Assembly (NCBI RefSeq): GCF_014200595.1
Contig: NZ_JACHCG010000002.1
Span: 124,001 to 188,000 of the forward strand
DNA: 64,000 nucleotides
Direction of reading: 5' to 3'
Source of the DNA: Pedobacter cryoconitis
GTDB lineage: Bacteria > Bacteroidota > Bacteroidia > Sphingobacteriales > Sphingobacteriaceae
Shown here piece after piece: positions 24,034 to 33,669 of this stretch (the stretch's first letter is position 1; each line of letters begins with the position of its first letter). A program made the translations under genes and the position numbers. The notes under the pieces are model-generated. The model searched no databases. It was not told where the DNA came from and was given only the letters and a program-made list of their open reading frames with translations.

Positions 24034-25668
24034 GTGATTAATGTAAACAACATCTCCGTTTCATTTGGCGGAACCACCCTGTTTAGCGACGTAACCTTTT
24101 CGATAAACGAGAACGATAAAATAGCCCTGATGGGTAAAAATGGTGCAGGTAAGTCGACCATTCTAAAGATTATTGCTGATGTGACCAAACCTACTTCTGG
24201 TAACGTCACAGGTCCAAAGGACGCAGTAATCGCATACTTGCCACAGCATTTGCTTACCGATGATAAGGTTACCGTTTTTGAAGAAACCATGAAAGCTTTT
24301 GAAGAGGTAAACCAGATGCAAAAAGAGCTTGATGAGCTGAATGAGCAACTTACTATTCGTACCGATTACGAAAGTGATGACTACATGAAGCTGATCGAAC
24401 GCGTGTCGGAACTGAGCGAGAAATTTTATTCGATCGAAGAGACTAATTATGATGCAGAGGTAGAAAAAGTGCTCAAAGGCTTAGGTTTTGAGCGCAAGGA
24501 CTTTACCCGTCAAACTTCTGAGTTTTCGGGCGGATGGCGCATGCGTATCGAGCTGGCCAAAATTTTGTTAAAGAAACCTGACCTCATCTTATTGGATGAG
24601 CCTACCAACCACATGGATATCGAGAGTATACAATGGTTGGAAGATTTCCTGATCAACTCTGCAAAAGCAGTTATAGTAATCTCACATGACCGTGCATTTG
24701 TAGATAACATTACCAGTCGTACCATTGAGGTGACTATGGGTAGAATATATGATTACAAAGCCAAATACACTCATTATCTACAGCTGCGCGCTGACCGTCG
24801 CGTACATCAGTTGAAAGCTTACGAAGAACAACAACGTTTTATTGCAGATAACCAGGAATTTATAGACCGTTTCAGAGGAACCTATTCCAAAACCTTGCAG
24901 GTGCAATCGCGTGTAAAGATGCTTGAAAAACTTGAAGTTATTGAGATCGATGAAGTAGATACTTCGGCACTACGATTAAAATTCCCACCATCGCCGCGTT
25001 CTGGTCAGTATCCGGTAATTGTAGAAGAACTCACTAAAACTTACGGCGATCATGTAGTGTTTGAAAAGGCATCCATGGTAATCGAACGGGGAGAAAAATT
25101 GGCTTTTGTCGGTAAAAATGGTGAAGGTAAGTCAACTATGATCAAAGCCATTATGAGCGAGATCGATTTTGAAGGAAGTTTAAAAGTAGGTCACAATGCC
25201 AAGATTGGATACTTTGCCCAAAACCAGGCCTCATTACTTGATGAGAATTTAACAGTATTCGAAACCATTAACCAGATTCCATTAAGCGACGGGAGTATAA
25301 AAGTTAAAGACCTTTTGGGCGCCTTTATGTTCAGTGGCGATGATACCACGAAAAAAGTTAAGGTACTTTCCGGAGGAGAGAAAACCCGTCTGGCCATGAT
25401 CAAATTACTTTTAGAACCTGTAAATGTGTTAATACTGGATGAGCCAACCAATCACCTGGACATGAAGACCAAAGATATTATCAAGGATGCCCTTAAGGAT
25501 TTTGATGGTACTTTGATCCTGGTATCCCATGATCGGGATTTCCTGGATGGACTGGTAACAAAAGTATTCGAGTTTGGTAATAAACGTGTCAGAGAGCATT
25601 TTGAAGATATCAAAGGGTTTCTGGCTTACAAGAAAATGAATAGTTTAAAAGAAATCGAGCAAGGTTAA
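24034..25668 (+). CDS. ABC-F family ATPase (ribosome-associated)
   Basis: A 544-residue soluble protein with two ABC ATPase domains and no membrane part. The first has Walker A GKNGAGKS and signature FSGGWRMR, with Walker B LILLDEPTNHMD. The second has GKNGEGKS, LSGGEKTR and LILDEPTNHLD. Between them is the linker characteristic of ABC-F proteins (YTHYLQLRADRRVHQLKAYEEQ). ABC-F factors act at the ribosomal E site in translation or antibiotic protection. The GTG start at 24034 (INVNNISVSFGG) fits the family and the promoter element upstream. Confidence 0.9.
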   Translation: MINVNNISVSFGGTTLFSDVTFSINENDKIALMGKNGAGKSTILKIIADVTKPTSGNVTGPKDAVIAYLPQHLLTDDKVTVFEETMKAFEEVNQMQKELDELNEQLTIRTDYESDDYMKLIERVSELSEKFYSIEETNYDAEVEKVLKGLGFERKDFTRQTSEFSGGWRMRIELAKILLKKPDLILLDEPTNHMDIESIQWLEDFLINSAKAVIVISHDRAFVDNITSRTIEVTMGRIYDYKAKYTHYLQLRADRRVHQLKAYEEQQRFIADNQEFIDRFRGTYSKTLQVQSRVKMLEKLEVIEIDEVDTSALRLKFPPSPRSGQYPVIVEELTKTYGDHVVFEKASMVIERGEKLAFVGKNGEGKSTMIKAIMSEIDFEGSLKVGHNAKIGYFAQNQASLLDENLTVFETINQIPLSDGSIKVKDLLGAFMFSGDDTTKKVKVLSGGEKTRLAMIKLLLEPVNVLILDEPTNHLDMKTKDIIKDALKDFDGTLILVSHDRDFLDGLVTKVFEFGNKRVREHFEDIKGFLAYKKMNSLKEIEQG

Positions 25669-25696
25669 ACCTTTCAATTTAACCCTTGATAATTAA

Positions 25697-25743
25697 AATA
25701 CGTAAAAAGCCTGCGATGTAAAATCGGAGGCTTTTTACGTATT
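25697..25743. terminator. Bidirectional terminator after the ABC-F gene
   Basis: A long stem (AATACGTAAAAAGCCT.CGAT with ATCGGAGGCTTTTTACGTATT, one internal mismatch) has a short loop. The inner part is the same as in the terminator at 17611-17642. Confidence 0.8.
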
Positions 25744-25798
25744 AATTTATCTGAGTTTCTCCAACAGAATAAATATCTTTAAGTATTAAACAGGTAAA

Positions 25799-26149
25799 AT
25801 GAATAATACTAGAGTGTATAAAATGTCTTTTGCATCCGTTTATCCACATTACATTCAAAAAGCAGAGAAAAAAGGCCGTACAAAAGATGAAGTGGATGAA
25901 ATCATATTTTGGTTGACAGGATACGATCAGCAAATGTTGCAGCAGCATCTGGACAACAAAACCGATTTTGAAACTTTTTTTGTTCAGGCACCGCAAATAA
26001 ATTCAAATGTTTCAAAAATTACCGGTGTAATTTGCGGTTACCGTGTAGAAGAAATCAAGGAAGAACTCATGCAAAAAATACGTTATTTAGATAAGCTGAT
26101 TGATGAACTGGCAAAAGGGAAGGCAATGGATAAGGTTCTGAGAAAGTAA
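25799..26149 (+). CDS. DUF2200 family protein
   Basis: A 116-residue soluble protein that matches the DUF2200 pattern ([59 protein letters not shown]). The function is unknown. It lies between the ABC-F terminator and a convergent PhzF gene. The ATG at 25799 gives the usual start. Confidence 0.85.
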   Translation: MNNTRVYKMSFASVYPHYIQKAEKKGRTKDEVDEIIFWLTGYDQQMLQQHLDNKTDFETFFVQAPQINSNVSKITGVICGYRVEEIKEELMQKIRYLDKLIDELAKGKAMDKVLRK

Positions 26150-26168
26150 ACAATCACTGTTTGAAAGA

Positions 26169-27071
26169 TTAGATTTCGATCTCAGTTTTAAAGACCACTG
26201 TAGCGTTACCTTTTATTTTAATCAGTACAGGTAAATCGTTTTCAATTTTAACGCTGACATTAATTACCCCGGGCCTGTTTATTTTCTCTCCTTGTTTACC
26301 GTTGAATTCAAATAGATTACCCTTAAAATCAACAATTTTATGCTGTATCAGGTATCCGCCTAATGGCCCGTTTGCATTACCTGTAACCGGATCTTCATTT
26401 ATTCCGATTGCAGGGGCAAACATTCTTCCATGAGTTAACAGGTCGTCATTATCCGAGTCAAATGTGAATACGAAATATCCATTGCAATTAATCTGTTTAC
26501 TCAGCGCAATCAAACTACTATAATCTGGATTTAAATCGTTGAGCTTTTCCTTGCTTTTTATCCCAATCATAACTTTTGAATGTCCTGTAGAAGCAATCTG
26601 AACCGGGCATCTTTCATCAGTATCAGCATAATCAAGTCCTAATGCAGCTAATATTTGTTCAGTTGTTATCGTGTCAAATGCAGGACTAAGCTCAAATTTA
26701 CCCTGGGTCATGATGACCTGGTAATCCCCATTTTCCTTAATGATCTCGAAAGGAAGCGTACCAACCTTGGTTTTAAATTTTAAAATACAAGAATTCAAAT
26801 TATATTCAATCGCTTTTGCATACATCGCGGCAATTGTAGCGTGCCCACAAATTGGAACCTCAGCTGTTGGCGTAAAATATCTGATTGAGCCATCAGAATC
26901 ATTGTCCTCAGGAGAGAAAAGAAAAGCTGTCTCAGAATTATTTAGTTCTCTTGCAATCTGTTGCATTTGAGCCTCATTCAATCCGTCCGCATTTACAACA
27001 ACTCCTGCCGGATTTCCACTAAATCTCTCTTTCGTGAAAGCATCTATTTGATATATTTTAAAAGTCTTCAT
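26169..27071 (-). CDS. PhzF-family isomerase/epimerase
   Basis: A 300-residue member of the PhzF family (two hot-dog-like halves of the diaminopimelate-epimerase fold). It has YQIDAFTKERFSGNPAGVV at the N-terminus, then ELNNSETAFLF with the catalytic Glu, YFTPTAEVPICGHATIA, and NEDPVTGNANGPLGGYL. Physiological substrates of most members are unknown. The ATG at 27071 is preferred to the longer reading from 27143, since MKTFKIYQIDAFT is the standard beginning. It converges on the DUF2200 gene. Confidence 0.88.
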   Translation of the reverse strand: MKTFKIYQIDAFTKERFSGNPAGVVVNADGLNEAQMQQIARELNNSETAFLFSPEDNDSDGSIRYFTPTAEVPICGHATIAAMYAKAIEYNLNSCILKFKTKVGTLPFEIIKENGDYQVIMTQGKFELSPAFDTITTEQILAALGLDYADTDERCPVQIASTGHSKVMIGIKSKEKLNDLNPDYSSLIALSKQINCNGYFVFTFDSDNDDLLTHGRMFAPAIGINEDPVTGNANGPLGGYLIQHKIVDFKGNLFEFNGKQGEKINRPGVINVSVKIENDLPVLIKIKGNATVVFKTEIEI

Positions 27072-27227
27072 AACCGTTTCGGTTTGTTGTGAGTTTTGCC
27101 TCCGTAAATTTTCGTTTATGGCATGAATTGAATATAATTTCAAATATATTCAAATTTACAATCAGGACAGCGATGTGTCAATTGATAACAGTAGCAGGAT
27201 GTTATTCCGGTAATCTTCAGATCAATG

Positions 27228-28358
27228 CTAGTTTACAGCTTCCCACCACTTTGTAAATACCTGTGCATGATCATTCAGGTATACAACTTCTCCTATCATA
27301 GGCGTAGCCAGACGATATGGTTTATGGTTCGAAAACCCAGTTATTTTATTCAGCGGCTCATTCCATGCATGATTTGCCAGTGTAAATTTAGAATGATGAA
27401 CCGGCAGCATGTTCTTTGCTTGTAATTGTACCGTTGCCTGTGCCACTTCTTCAGGTAATTCGTGTACAGATTGCCAGGCTTCATTGTATTGTCCGCATTC
27501 CATAATTGCCCAGTCTATTGCTCCATATTTCTTGCCAATTTCTGCAAAACGATTATCATGGCCACCATCACCGCTATAATAGACTTTCATAGTTGGAGAT
27601 TGAATTAAAAAAGATAACCACAATGCTTTGCTTCGTGTAAACCCGCGGCCACCGTCGTGATGTGTTGATTCCGTAAAGATGGTATAACCCGGAGCCACTT
27701 CCACTTTTTCAGACCAGTCTTTTTCTATGATCTGTTCGGGCGAATAACCCCAGAGTTCAAAATGTGCACCGACACCTAATCCGCAGACCACCCGTTTTAC
27801 CTTGTTTTTTAAGGCGAGTATAGTTTCATAGTCTAAATGATCATAATGGTCATGGGAGATCAGCAGATAGTCAATTTCAGGCATCTCCTGAGCTGTGTAA
27901 ATATCGCTTCCCTTATAAGCCTTGACTGAACCCGGAATGGGGGAGGCTGATCCACTGAATACCGGGTCTGCTAAAAATCTCTTTCCATCAAGCTGCATGT
28001 AAAAAGAAGAATGTCCAAACCAGACAATCAGGTTACTATCAATTGGTAAATTCTTTAAATCAGTTTTTACCGAAGGCAGGGAATCAACAGGGCTGCGGTT
28101 AGGATATTTGATGAAAAGTGTTTTATACAATTCACCCAATATAGAATGTCCTGCTGTAAGCGTAGGCTTTTCAATCAGATTTCGAAAACTGCCATCTTTA
28201 TAATGTGCTGATTTTTCAATTCTTGCTAAGCGTTCTCCGACTGGTAATTTTCCGAATCTGGCCTGGCGCATATAGAAAAATGTAAGGATTGCTGTCAATA
28301 CGACCAGCACTAAAAGTATCTGCATGGTTCGTTTTAGAATTTTAAAGAATTTTTTCAT
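27228..28358 (-). CDS. MBL-fold metallo-hydrolase, membrane-anchored
   Basis: A 376-residue protein with one N-terminal membrane segment (about residues 12-28) and a metallo-beta-lactamase fold. It has WFGHSSFYMQLDG, the zinc motif SHDHYDHLDY, and a later YYSGDGGHD with metal ligands, resembling UlaG/NAPE-PLD-type enzymes. The catalytic domain probably faces the periplasm. It begins 4 nt after the stop of the NAD(P)-binding gene upstream and is co-transcribed with it. Confidence 0.85.
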   Translation of the reverse strand: MKKFFKILKRTMQILLVLVVLTAILTFFYMRQARFGKLPVGERLARIEKSAHYKDGSFRNLIEKPTLTAGHSILGELYKTLFIKYPNRSPVDSLPSVKTDLKNLPIDSNLIVWFGHSSFYMQLDGKRFLADPVFSGSASPIPGSVKAYKGSDIYTAQEMPEIDYLLISHDHYDHLDYETILALKNKVKRVVCGLGVGAHFELWGYSPEQIIEKDWSEKVEVAPGYTIFTESTHHDGGRGFTRSKALWLSFLIQSPTMKVYYSGDGGHDNRFAEIGKKYGAIDWAIMECGQYNEAWQSVHELPEEVAQATVQLQAKNMLPVHHSKFTLANHAWNEPLNKITGFSNHKPYRLATPMIGEVVYLNDHAQVFTKWWEAVN

Positions 28359-28362
28359 TCAT

Positions 28363-29010
28363 CTATTCTTTGGCCAGTTTTTTTATATCACTGATTTCCA
28401 GCGCTTGTTTAGGATATCCATATCGTACTGCATTAATCATGGCCTGTCCCAACTCATTCAGACTGAGAACGCTCTCAGGTGAAAAAACGCTGATGATTTT
28501 TACAATAATCACATAGAGCACTTTAGCATTTTTCTGTCCTTTTACAGGCGACATGCCCCCCGGGCGAAAATTATATTGTCCTTTAAAGGGCAACTTCATC
28601 AAGTCGTTTTCAGTTTTGCCTTTAACCCTGGCCCACATTGTTTTGCTTTTCTCTGTGCTGTCTGTACTTGTCCCTGTGATGTAATTGAAAACCATAGCTG
28701 GGTTAATCGCAACCAGTGTTTTTGCAAATTGCATCGTTGTATCGTAGGTAATGACGGTGTATTTTTCTTCGTTCATCCCTAAAGAACTGATACCAGCACA
28801 GAAAAAGCAGGCATCATAACCCTTTAACGCATCACTATAATCTCCTATCTTCAGGAAATCCGGAACCAGTAATTCCTTTAATTTAGGATGTATAATGTCC
28901 AGATGTTTTCTATTCACCATTAATACTGCTGTAATGGCATTATTTTGCAGGCATTCTAATAGAACACCCTGACCAGCCATCCCTGTGGCTCCTGTTAATA
29001 TTATTTTCAT
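28363..29010 (-). CDS. NAD(P)-binding epimerase/atypical SDR
   Basis: A 215-residue Rossmann protein with the cofactor loop TGATGMAGQGVLLE near residue 5 and a short C-terminal domain, as in the atypical-SDR NAD(P)H-binding group. The tail PGGMSPVKGQ is typical of that group. Its ATG overlaps the stop of a truncated SDR reading frame (ATGA) and it is followed by the metallo-hydrolase gene after 4 nt. The substrate is unknown. Confidence 0.83.
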   Translation of the reverse strand: MKIILTGATGMAGQGVLLECLQNNAITAVLMVNRKHLDIIHPKLKELLVPDFLKIGDYSDALKGYDACFFCAGISSLGMNEEKYTVITYDTTMQFAKTLVAINPAMVFNYITGTSTDSTEKSKTMWARVKGKTENDLMKLPFKGQYNFRPGGMSPVKGQKNAKVLYVIIVKIISVFSPESVLSLNELGQAMINAVRYGYPKQALEISDIKKLAKE

Positions 29011-29180
29011 AGGTTACATTTTAATAAACTTTCTGGTAGGGGCATGGTGCCGCCTGCTAATGCAATAAAGCATACCTGATAACCTTTTTGCAAAAGTTGA
29101 TGGAATGCATGAATACCTGCAAAGCCCGTACCACCTGTTACTAAAATTAATATTTGATTATTTTCCTTCAGCATATTCAT
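29007..29180 (-). pseudogene. Truncated SDR/epimerase remnant
   Basis: Only about 57 residues remain of what looks like the start of an NAD-dependent epimerase (LILVTGGTGFAGIHAFHQLLQ, then KGYQV). The Rossmann opening then runs into an unrelated short tail and a stop overlapping the next gene. The rest of the enzyme (about 270 residues in relatives) is missing. This is most simply a deletion that fused the remnant's end to the next gene's start. The translational coupling may still be used. Confidence 0.6.
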
Positions 29181-29264
29181 GAAATCAGGATACAAAGATG
29201 AAAGCTAATCTGATATCATGCTTTGTTGAAAAGTCCAAACTTCAATTGTTGGGAAGCTCAGGGA

Positions 29265-30278
29265 CTAGCTGTTTATCGGGGAGTTGTTCATCTGCTGCTG
29301 TTCTTCAATAAATGATTGCCTGGTAATTTTAGCAGTTTTATGGTCTCCTGTATGGCTCCATCCCGGTGGCATCACGATATACAAGAACTTGTTTTTTAAA
29401 CCAGGTGCTGCAACAATGTCTTTTCCTAAACAAATAAATTCGCCAAAATAAACATCCCACAGACTATTGGGATTCATCTCCCTGGTAATGCCATACTCTA
29501 TTTTGATATCTTTTCTTTCATCCTGATAAGTATTGAAAATCCGGTCCCAGATATTCAGCAGGTTGCAGAAATTGGTGTCCATATACAATGGGTTTTTTGC
29601 ATGATGTACCCGGTGATGTGAAGGCGTAAGCAAAATCCTGTTCAGGAAGCCCAATCTTCCGTCCTTAATGACGTTTTCCCCTATATGAATAAAAGATCCC
29701 CAGAATCCATCGATGAACATAATGAAAAATAACAAAGCTGGATTAACGCCAAGAAGTATACAAATTGAGGTTCTGATTACATCTGCATAAGGTGCCTCTA
29801 AAAAGAAGTGGGCAAAATTAACAGAGAGGTTCATTTGCTGCGGCGCATGATGGGTAGAATGAAGGCACCATAAAATCCTGACTTTATGCGCTAAAGCGTG
29901 GTAAACAAAATGAGAAAACTCCCAGATAATATAACCGTAAATTAGCCAGTACCAGGTAAAGGTTGTCGTGAAAATAGCATGTTTTTCAAGTATTCCAATA
30001 CAGAACGCTACCGCAGCAATGGATATAAATCTGGATATAAACCGGTTGACCACAAACACGAAAAATGGGATGCGGTATTCATCTATTTTAAAGCGTTTAT
30101 AAAAAAATGCCCTTATTATTTCTAACAATAACAGCAAAGGTATAATCGGGGCAATAATATGCTGTATACCTTCAAAAGTTGAAAGCGATCCGTAATTTCC
30201 GGTTTGTACCATTTTTACAATACCGCCGATACCGAAGAAACCAGTGAGTTCGTTGTAGAATGTTTGAAAGATATTCAT
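29265..30278 (-). CDS. Sterol desaturase / fatty acid hydroxylase superfamily protein
   Basis: A 337-residue integral membrane di-iron enzyme. It has several hydrophobic segments and the family's histidine clusters: HFVYHALAH, HSTHHAPQQMN and SHHRVHHAKN. Such enzymes hydroxylate or desaturate lipids at the membrane surface; the substrate is unknown. The ATG at 30278 opens MNIFQTFYN. It lies 12 nt after the TIM-barrel gene on the same strand. A second, unrelated-size member is at 46339-47061. Confidence 0.85.
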   Translation of the reverse strand: MNIFQTFYNELTGFFGIGGIVKMVQTGNYGSLSTFEGIQHIIAPIIPLLLLLEIIRAFFYKRFKIDEYRIPFFVFVVNRFISRFISIAAVAFCIGILEKHAIFTTTFTWYWLIYGYIIWEFSHFVYHALAHKVRILWCLHSTHHAPQQMNLSVNFAHFFLEAPYADVIRTSICILLGVNPALLFFIMFIDGFWGSFIHIGENVIKDGRLGFLNRILLTPSHHRVHHAKNPLYMDTNFCNLLNIWDRIFNTYQDERKDIKIEYGITREMNPNSLWDVYFGEFICLGKDIVAAPGLKNKFLYIVMPPGWSHTGDHKTAKITRQSFIEEQQQMNNSPINS

Positions 30279-30290
30279 GAGCTAAGTTAT

Positions 30291-31223
30291 TTACAGGTAC
30301 CTTTTTTTCCAGGCATTCATCATATACACATTTATTTCCCACTGATCAGCAACAGGACGATTCGTAAAAGGAATGGTTGGCATATAAGAAGGAGGGCCAA
30401 ATTCGGTTAACATCGTAAGCATTTTACCTTGTTTCTTTTTGAGGGCAACAACTTTGTCCCACCAGGCAAAATGAGCAGCCACTTCCGCTTTCCACTCCGG
30501 GGCACGGGGATCACTTACCTGCGGGCCTTCCGCGTGCCCAACGCGGGAGTGGACATGATCAGTTCTGGAAATAGCCAGTTCAACGGTGGCCGGCTGATCT
30601 TCCAGTAAGCTTTCGCTAACATTACACCAGTGTGAAATATCCAGTGTAAGCCTCAGTTCAGGGTTTCTTTGTAAATAAGGCAAAGCCGCAGGGGCTGAAT
30701 AAAGCATGCGTGACCTGTGCGTTTCATGATAAACAGGAACACCTGTCTTTTTTGAATACTGAACAGTAAAATCTATAAACTGCTTATTCTGTTCATAAGT
30801 GAAAAAATCCCTTCCTGAATGGACATTGATATATAATGGCTGCTGGTATTTATTCGCAGTTGCTTCGGCGATTACCTTTTTGAAAGTCATAAAATTATGC
30901 TCCGGGATTGGTTCGTCTCCCCGGCAAAGAAATCCCGCAGCTAACTGATATTCTTTTAATGCGGTGAATAACTCTTTTTGCCTGATATGATCAGACGGCC
31001 ATAAGATCTCTATCCCATCATATCCGTCATTTTTTGCTTTTTTACAGAAGTCAGTTATTGAGCCATCGAATCCCCAGTAGGGAGCCATGATTTTTAATGC
31101 AAAGCCTTTTTCCGGCTGATCGGAGACGGGGCCGGACGATCCGAATAAGTTCAATGCAGGTAAAAGTAATGCAGTGGTTACCGCAAGGCTGTTTCCTATA
31201 AAATGTCGTCGGTTATATCCCAT
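30291..31223 (-). CDS. Exported TIM-barrel (xylose-isomerase-like) protein
   Basis: A 310-residue protein with a twin-arginine-like signal (NRRHFIGNSLAVTTALLLPAL) and a xylose-isomerase-like TIM barrel of the sugar phosphate isomerase/epimerase group (YDGIEILWPSD, YINVHSGRDFF, LTLDISHWCNVSES, with acidic and His metal ligands). The signal suggests folding in the cytosol and export to the periplasm. It heads a two-gene run with the sterol-desaturase-like gene. The substrate is unknown. Confidence 0.83.
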   Translation of the reverse strand: MGYNRRHFIGNSLAVTTALLLPALNLFGSSGPVSDQPEKGFALKIMAPYWGFDGSITDFCKKAKNDGYDGIEILWPSDHIRQKELFTALKEYQLAAGFLCRGDEPIPEHNFMTFKKVIAEATANKYQQPLYINVHSGRDFFTYEQNKQFIDFTVQYSKKTGVPVYHETHRSRMLYSAPAALPYLQRNPELRLTLDISHWCNVSESLLEDQPATVELAISRTDHVHSRVGHAEGPQVSDPRAPEWKAEVAAHFAWWDKVVALKKKQGKMLTMLTEFGPPSYMPTIPFTNRPVADQWEINVYMMNAWKKRYL

Positions 31224-31380
31224 AAGCAGTTTAGGTTTAAAAACTTAAATTACATATTTTAAAGTGCAGCGGTAAGCATTCTATGTAACATACTGATGGG
31301 AATAGGCATACAAATTCATAAGAATGCAAACAAGTAGGACTCCTGAATTGTCTTAAATACAAATATTAAAATCAAAAGAA

Positions 31381-32202
31381 ATGGGTAAGATTACAGTAAA
31401 AGACGGAACTGAAATTTATTACAAAGACTGGGGAACCGGACAACCACTTTTTTTTCATCACGGATGGCCTTTATCCGGAGATGATTGGGATGGACAACTC
31501 ATGTTTTTCCTGAAACATGGATACAGAGTGATCGCACATGACCGCAGAGGGCATGGAAGATCCAGTCAGGCTTCTGGCGGACACGATATGGATACTTATG
31601 CGGCAGACGTTGCTGAACTTACAAAGGCACTCGATCTGAAAGATGCCATACATATAGGTCACTCAACAGGTGGCGGTGAAGTTATCCGGTATGTAGCAAA
31701 GTATGGACAGGGACGCGTTGCCAAAGCAGTATTGATCAGTGCCGTTACCCCAATAATGATACAATCTGTAAGTAACCCGGATGGCGTTCCTTCAACTGTA
31801 TTCGATGAGATACGTGAAGGTACTGCAACAAACAGGGCACAATATTTTCAGGATTTTACGATCCCATTTTATGGATATAACCGGGAAGGAGCAAAAATAT
31901 CACAAGGTGTCAGAGATAACTGGTGGCGTCAGGGAATGATGGGGGGAGTAAAAGCACATCATGACGGTATCAAAGCTTTTTCAGAAACAGATTTTACTGA
32001 AGACCTTAAAAGCGTAGACATTCCTGTATTGGTTTTACATGGCGAAGATGATCAGATTGTTCCATTTCCTATTTCAGGAGCGAAAGCCGTGAAGCTTTTA
32101 AAAAACGGAAAGCTTATTTCATATCCGGGCTTTCCTCATGGAATGCCAACTACTGAAGCTGCAACTATCAATGCAGATCTTTTAGCCTTTATTAAAAGTT
32201 AA
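31381..32202 (+). CDS. Alpha/beta hydrolase, non-heme chloroperoxidase type
   Basis: A 273-residue alpha/beta hydrolase. The nucleophile elbow is GHSTGGGE, the oxyanion region is FHHGWPLSGDDWD, and the acid and His are in HGEDDQIVP and GFPHGM. This matches the cofactor-free haloperoxidase/esterase group common in bacteria. No signal peptide is seen. The true substrate is probably an ester. It stands alone and ends in a strong terminator shared with the next gene. Confidence 0.88.
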   Translation: MGKITVKDGTEIYYKDWGTGQPLFFHHGWPLSGDDWDGQLMFFLKHGYRVIAHDRRGHGRSSQASGGHDMDTYAADVAELTKALDLKDAIHIGHSTGGGEVIRYVAKYGQGRVAKAVLISAVTPIMIQSVSNPDGVPSTVFDEIREGTATNRAQYFQDFTIPFYGYNREGAKISQGVRDNWWRQGMMGGVKAHHDGIKAFSETDFTEDLKSVDIPVLVLHGEDDQIVPFPISGAKAVKLLKNGKLISYPGFPHGMPTTEAATINADLLAFIKS

Positions 32203-32227
32203 AATATTAGTTTATTTAATGCAATAG

Positions 32228-32270
32228 AAACACGGGCTGTCAACACTAGTAATGGCAGTTCGTGTTTTAA
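32228..32270. terminator. Convergent terminator between hydrolase and HTH-anchor genes
   Basis: A 15-bp stem (32228-32242 with 32253-32267, three G-T wobbles), a 10-nt loop and flanking A and T runs serve both convergent genes. The minus-strand gene stops inside the stem. Confidence 0.7.
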
Positions 32271-33547
32271 AAATTAATAATGCGTTCATCTTTAATAAAC
32301 CGCGTGTCTTTCACGGCGCCAGTACCATTGAAGCGATATTGCAATCCAACTATAGCCGCAGGCTTACTGGAAAAATTAAGTGAATAGGCCTCTTCACCAT
32401 TGATAAAGAAACGCATGTGCCGGTTTTTACTTTCCACCCGCACTTTGACCCATTCATCCAGATTACAACCAAACTTTGAAAGATCTGTATTTTTGCTTTC
32501 TACCGTGGTACCGGCCACATATAGCGAAAGATCACCTACGCATCCTTTAGAACACAGCGGAATAATAATCGTTTCATCTTTACAAAGAATCAATACTTCA
32601 ACACGCTGGCAAGCTGCATTGCCCTGGTGAAAATCACTTTTCAGTGTAGTTTCCAAAATAAAGTGATCATTCCTGATATCTCCCATATCCCGTACATTAT
32701 AAAAACGCAATTCCGGCAATGCTGGCTGTAAAGGAATATTATACTTTGACAATACCTCTTCATTAACTTCTATCTTATTGTTTTTCAGTACCTCATTTTT
32801 TTTAAAATATAGCGGAACACCCCCATCTTTATGGACCATAGCAAGCCATCCATCAGATGAGATCATCAAATCATGTTCTTTTACGATTTGCTGGCCAACA
32901 ATTAACTTTGCCCGGTAATAGCCAGGAGTGTAGTAGATCGAAGAATAAGTATGCTGCTGCGCTGGCACCACTACTTTACGGGTTATATCCCATGACTGGC
33001 TGATAAATACAGAGTCTTTATCAGTAGCTGTGGCATCGTAATTAAAAATAACAGAATTTGGTAAGCCTGCTGTTTTGATTTTATTACTGCTGAATTTATA
33101 GACGGTATGCTCAACGGAGGCTTTGGTTTTAGTAGACAATAAAAGTATAACATAGCTTGTAATCAGTAATAGTGATAAGCCTGATAACCAATATTTCCAT
33201 TTTCCATCTGCTTTCTTTACACCTGTTTCTAATGGTAAGTTTTCTGCGATGGGCATTGGCAAATGATCCAAAGGCAGCTTGTGCTTAAACTCCCGCCAAT
33301 CGTTATATCCCGCAAATTTCGCTAATGTATTCAATGTGGTAGTGGTAGGTGTGCTGCCATATTTCAGCCTTCCCCACAATCGTTTTAAGGTGGTGACACT
33401 CAATATTACACCAGTGGCTGTTTGGATATCATTACTCAGCATTTCAAAATCGTAGCTTGTCCATTCACTGCCTGCACCCCGGTTTAGTTTATTCTCTATT
33501 AACTCCAAACACTTTTTGATAGGTACTATTTCCGGGTTGTTATTCAT
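32267..33547 (-). CDS. Membrane-anchored HTH protein with LamG-like outer domain
   Basis: A 426-residue protein with three parts. A cytoplasmic N-terminus (about 1-90) has a helix-turn-helix-like unit (GVILSVTTLKRLWGRLKYGS, then LAKFAGYNDWREFK). One membrane segment is near residues 110-130 (LSGLSLLLITSYVILLL). The C-terminal half is outside the membrane, with a PKD-like and a LamG/concanavalin-like beta-sandwich (VKVRVESKNRHMRFFINGEE, near the end). This type is frequent in Bacteroidota. It may sense a ligand outside and act on DNA within. The ATG at 33547 is preferred to a TTG at 33562. It is divergent from a secreted LamG-like gene, with only 122 nt between. Confidence 0.75.
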   Translation of the reverse strand: MNNNPEIVPIKKCLELIENKLNRGAGSEWTSYDFEMLSNDIQTATGVILSVTTLKRLWGRLKYGSTPTTTTLNTLAKFAGYNDWREFKHKLPLDHLPMPIAENLPLETGVKKADGKWKYWLSGLSLLLITSYVILLLSTKTKASVEHTVYKFSSNKIKTAGLPNSVIFNYDATATDKDSVFISQSWDITRKVVVPAQQHTYSSIYYTPGYYRAKLIVGQQIVKEHDLMISSDGWLAMVHKDGGVPLYFKKNEVLKNNKIEVNEEVLSKYNIPLQPALPELRFYNVRDMGDIRNDHFILETTLKSDFHQGNAACQRVEVLILCKDETIIIPLCSKGCVGDLSLYVAGTTVESKNTDLSKFGCNLDEWVKVRVESKNRHMRFFINGEEAYSLNFSSKPAAIVGLQYRFNGTGAVKDTRFIKDERIINF

Positions 33548-33669
33548 TTTAATCTCAATCAATTACAGACTTGCATACGTTTGCACGAATTTGGCGCAGC
33601 ATTGAATATGCTCTGTTATAGTTATTATTCACATTTGCTGAACTTATTCATTTAAAAGTATAACAATTT

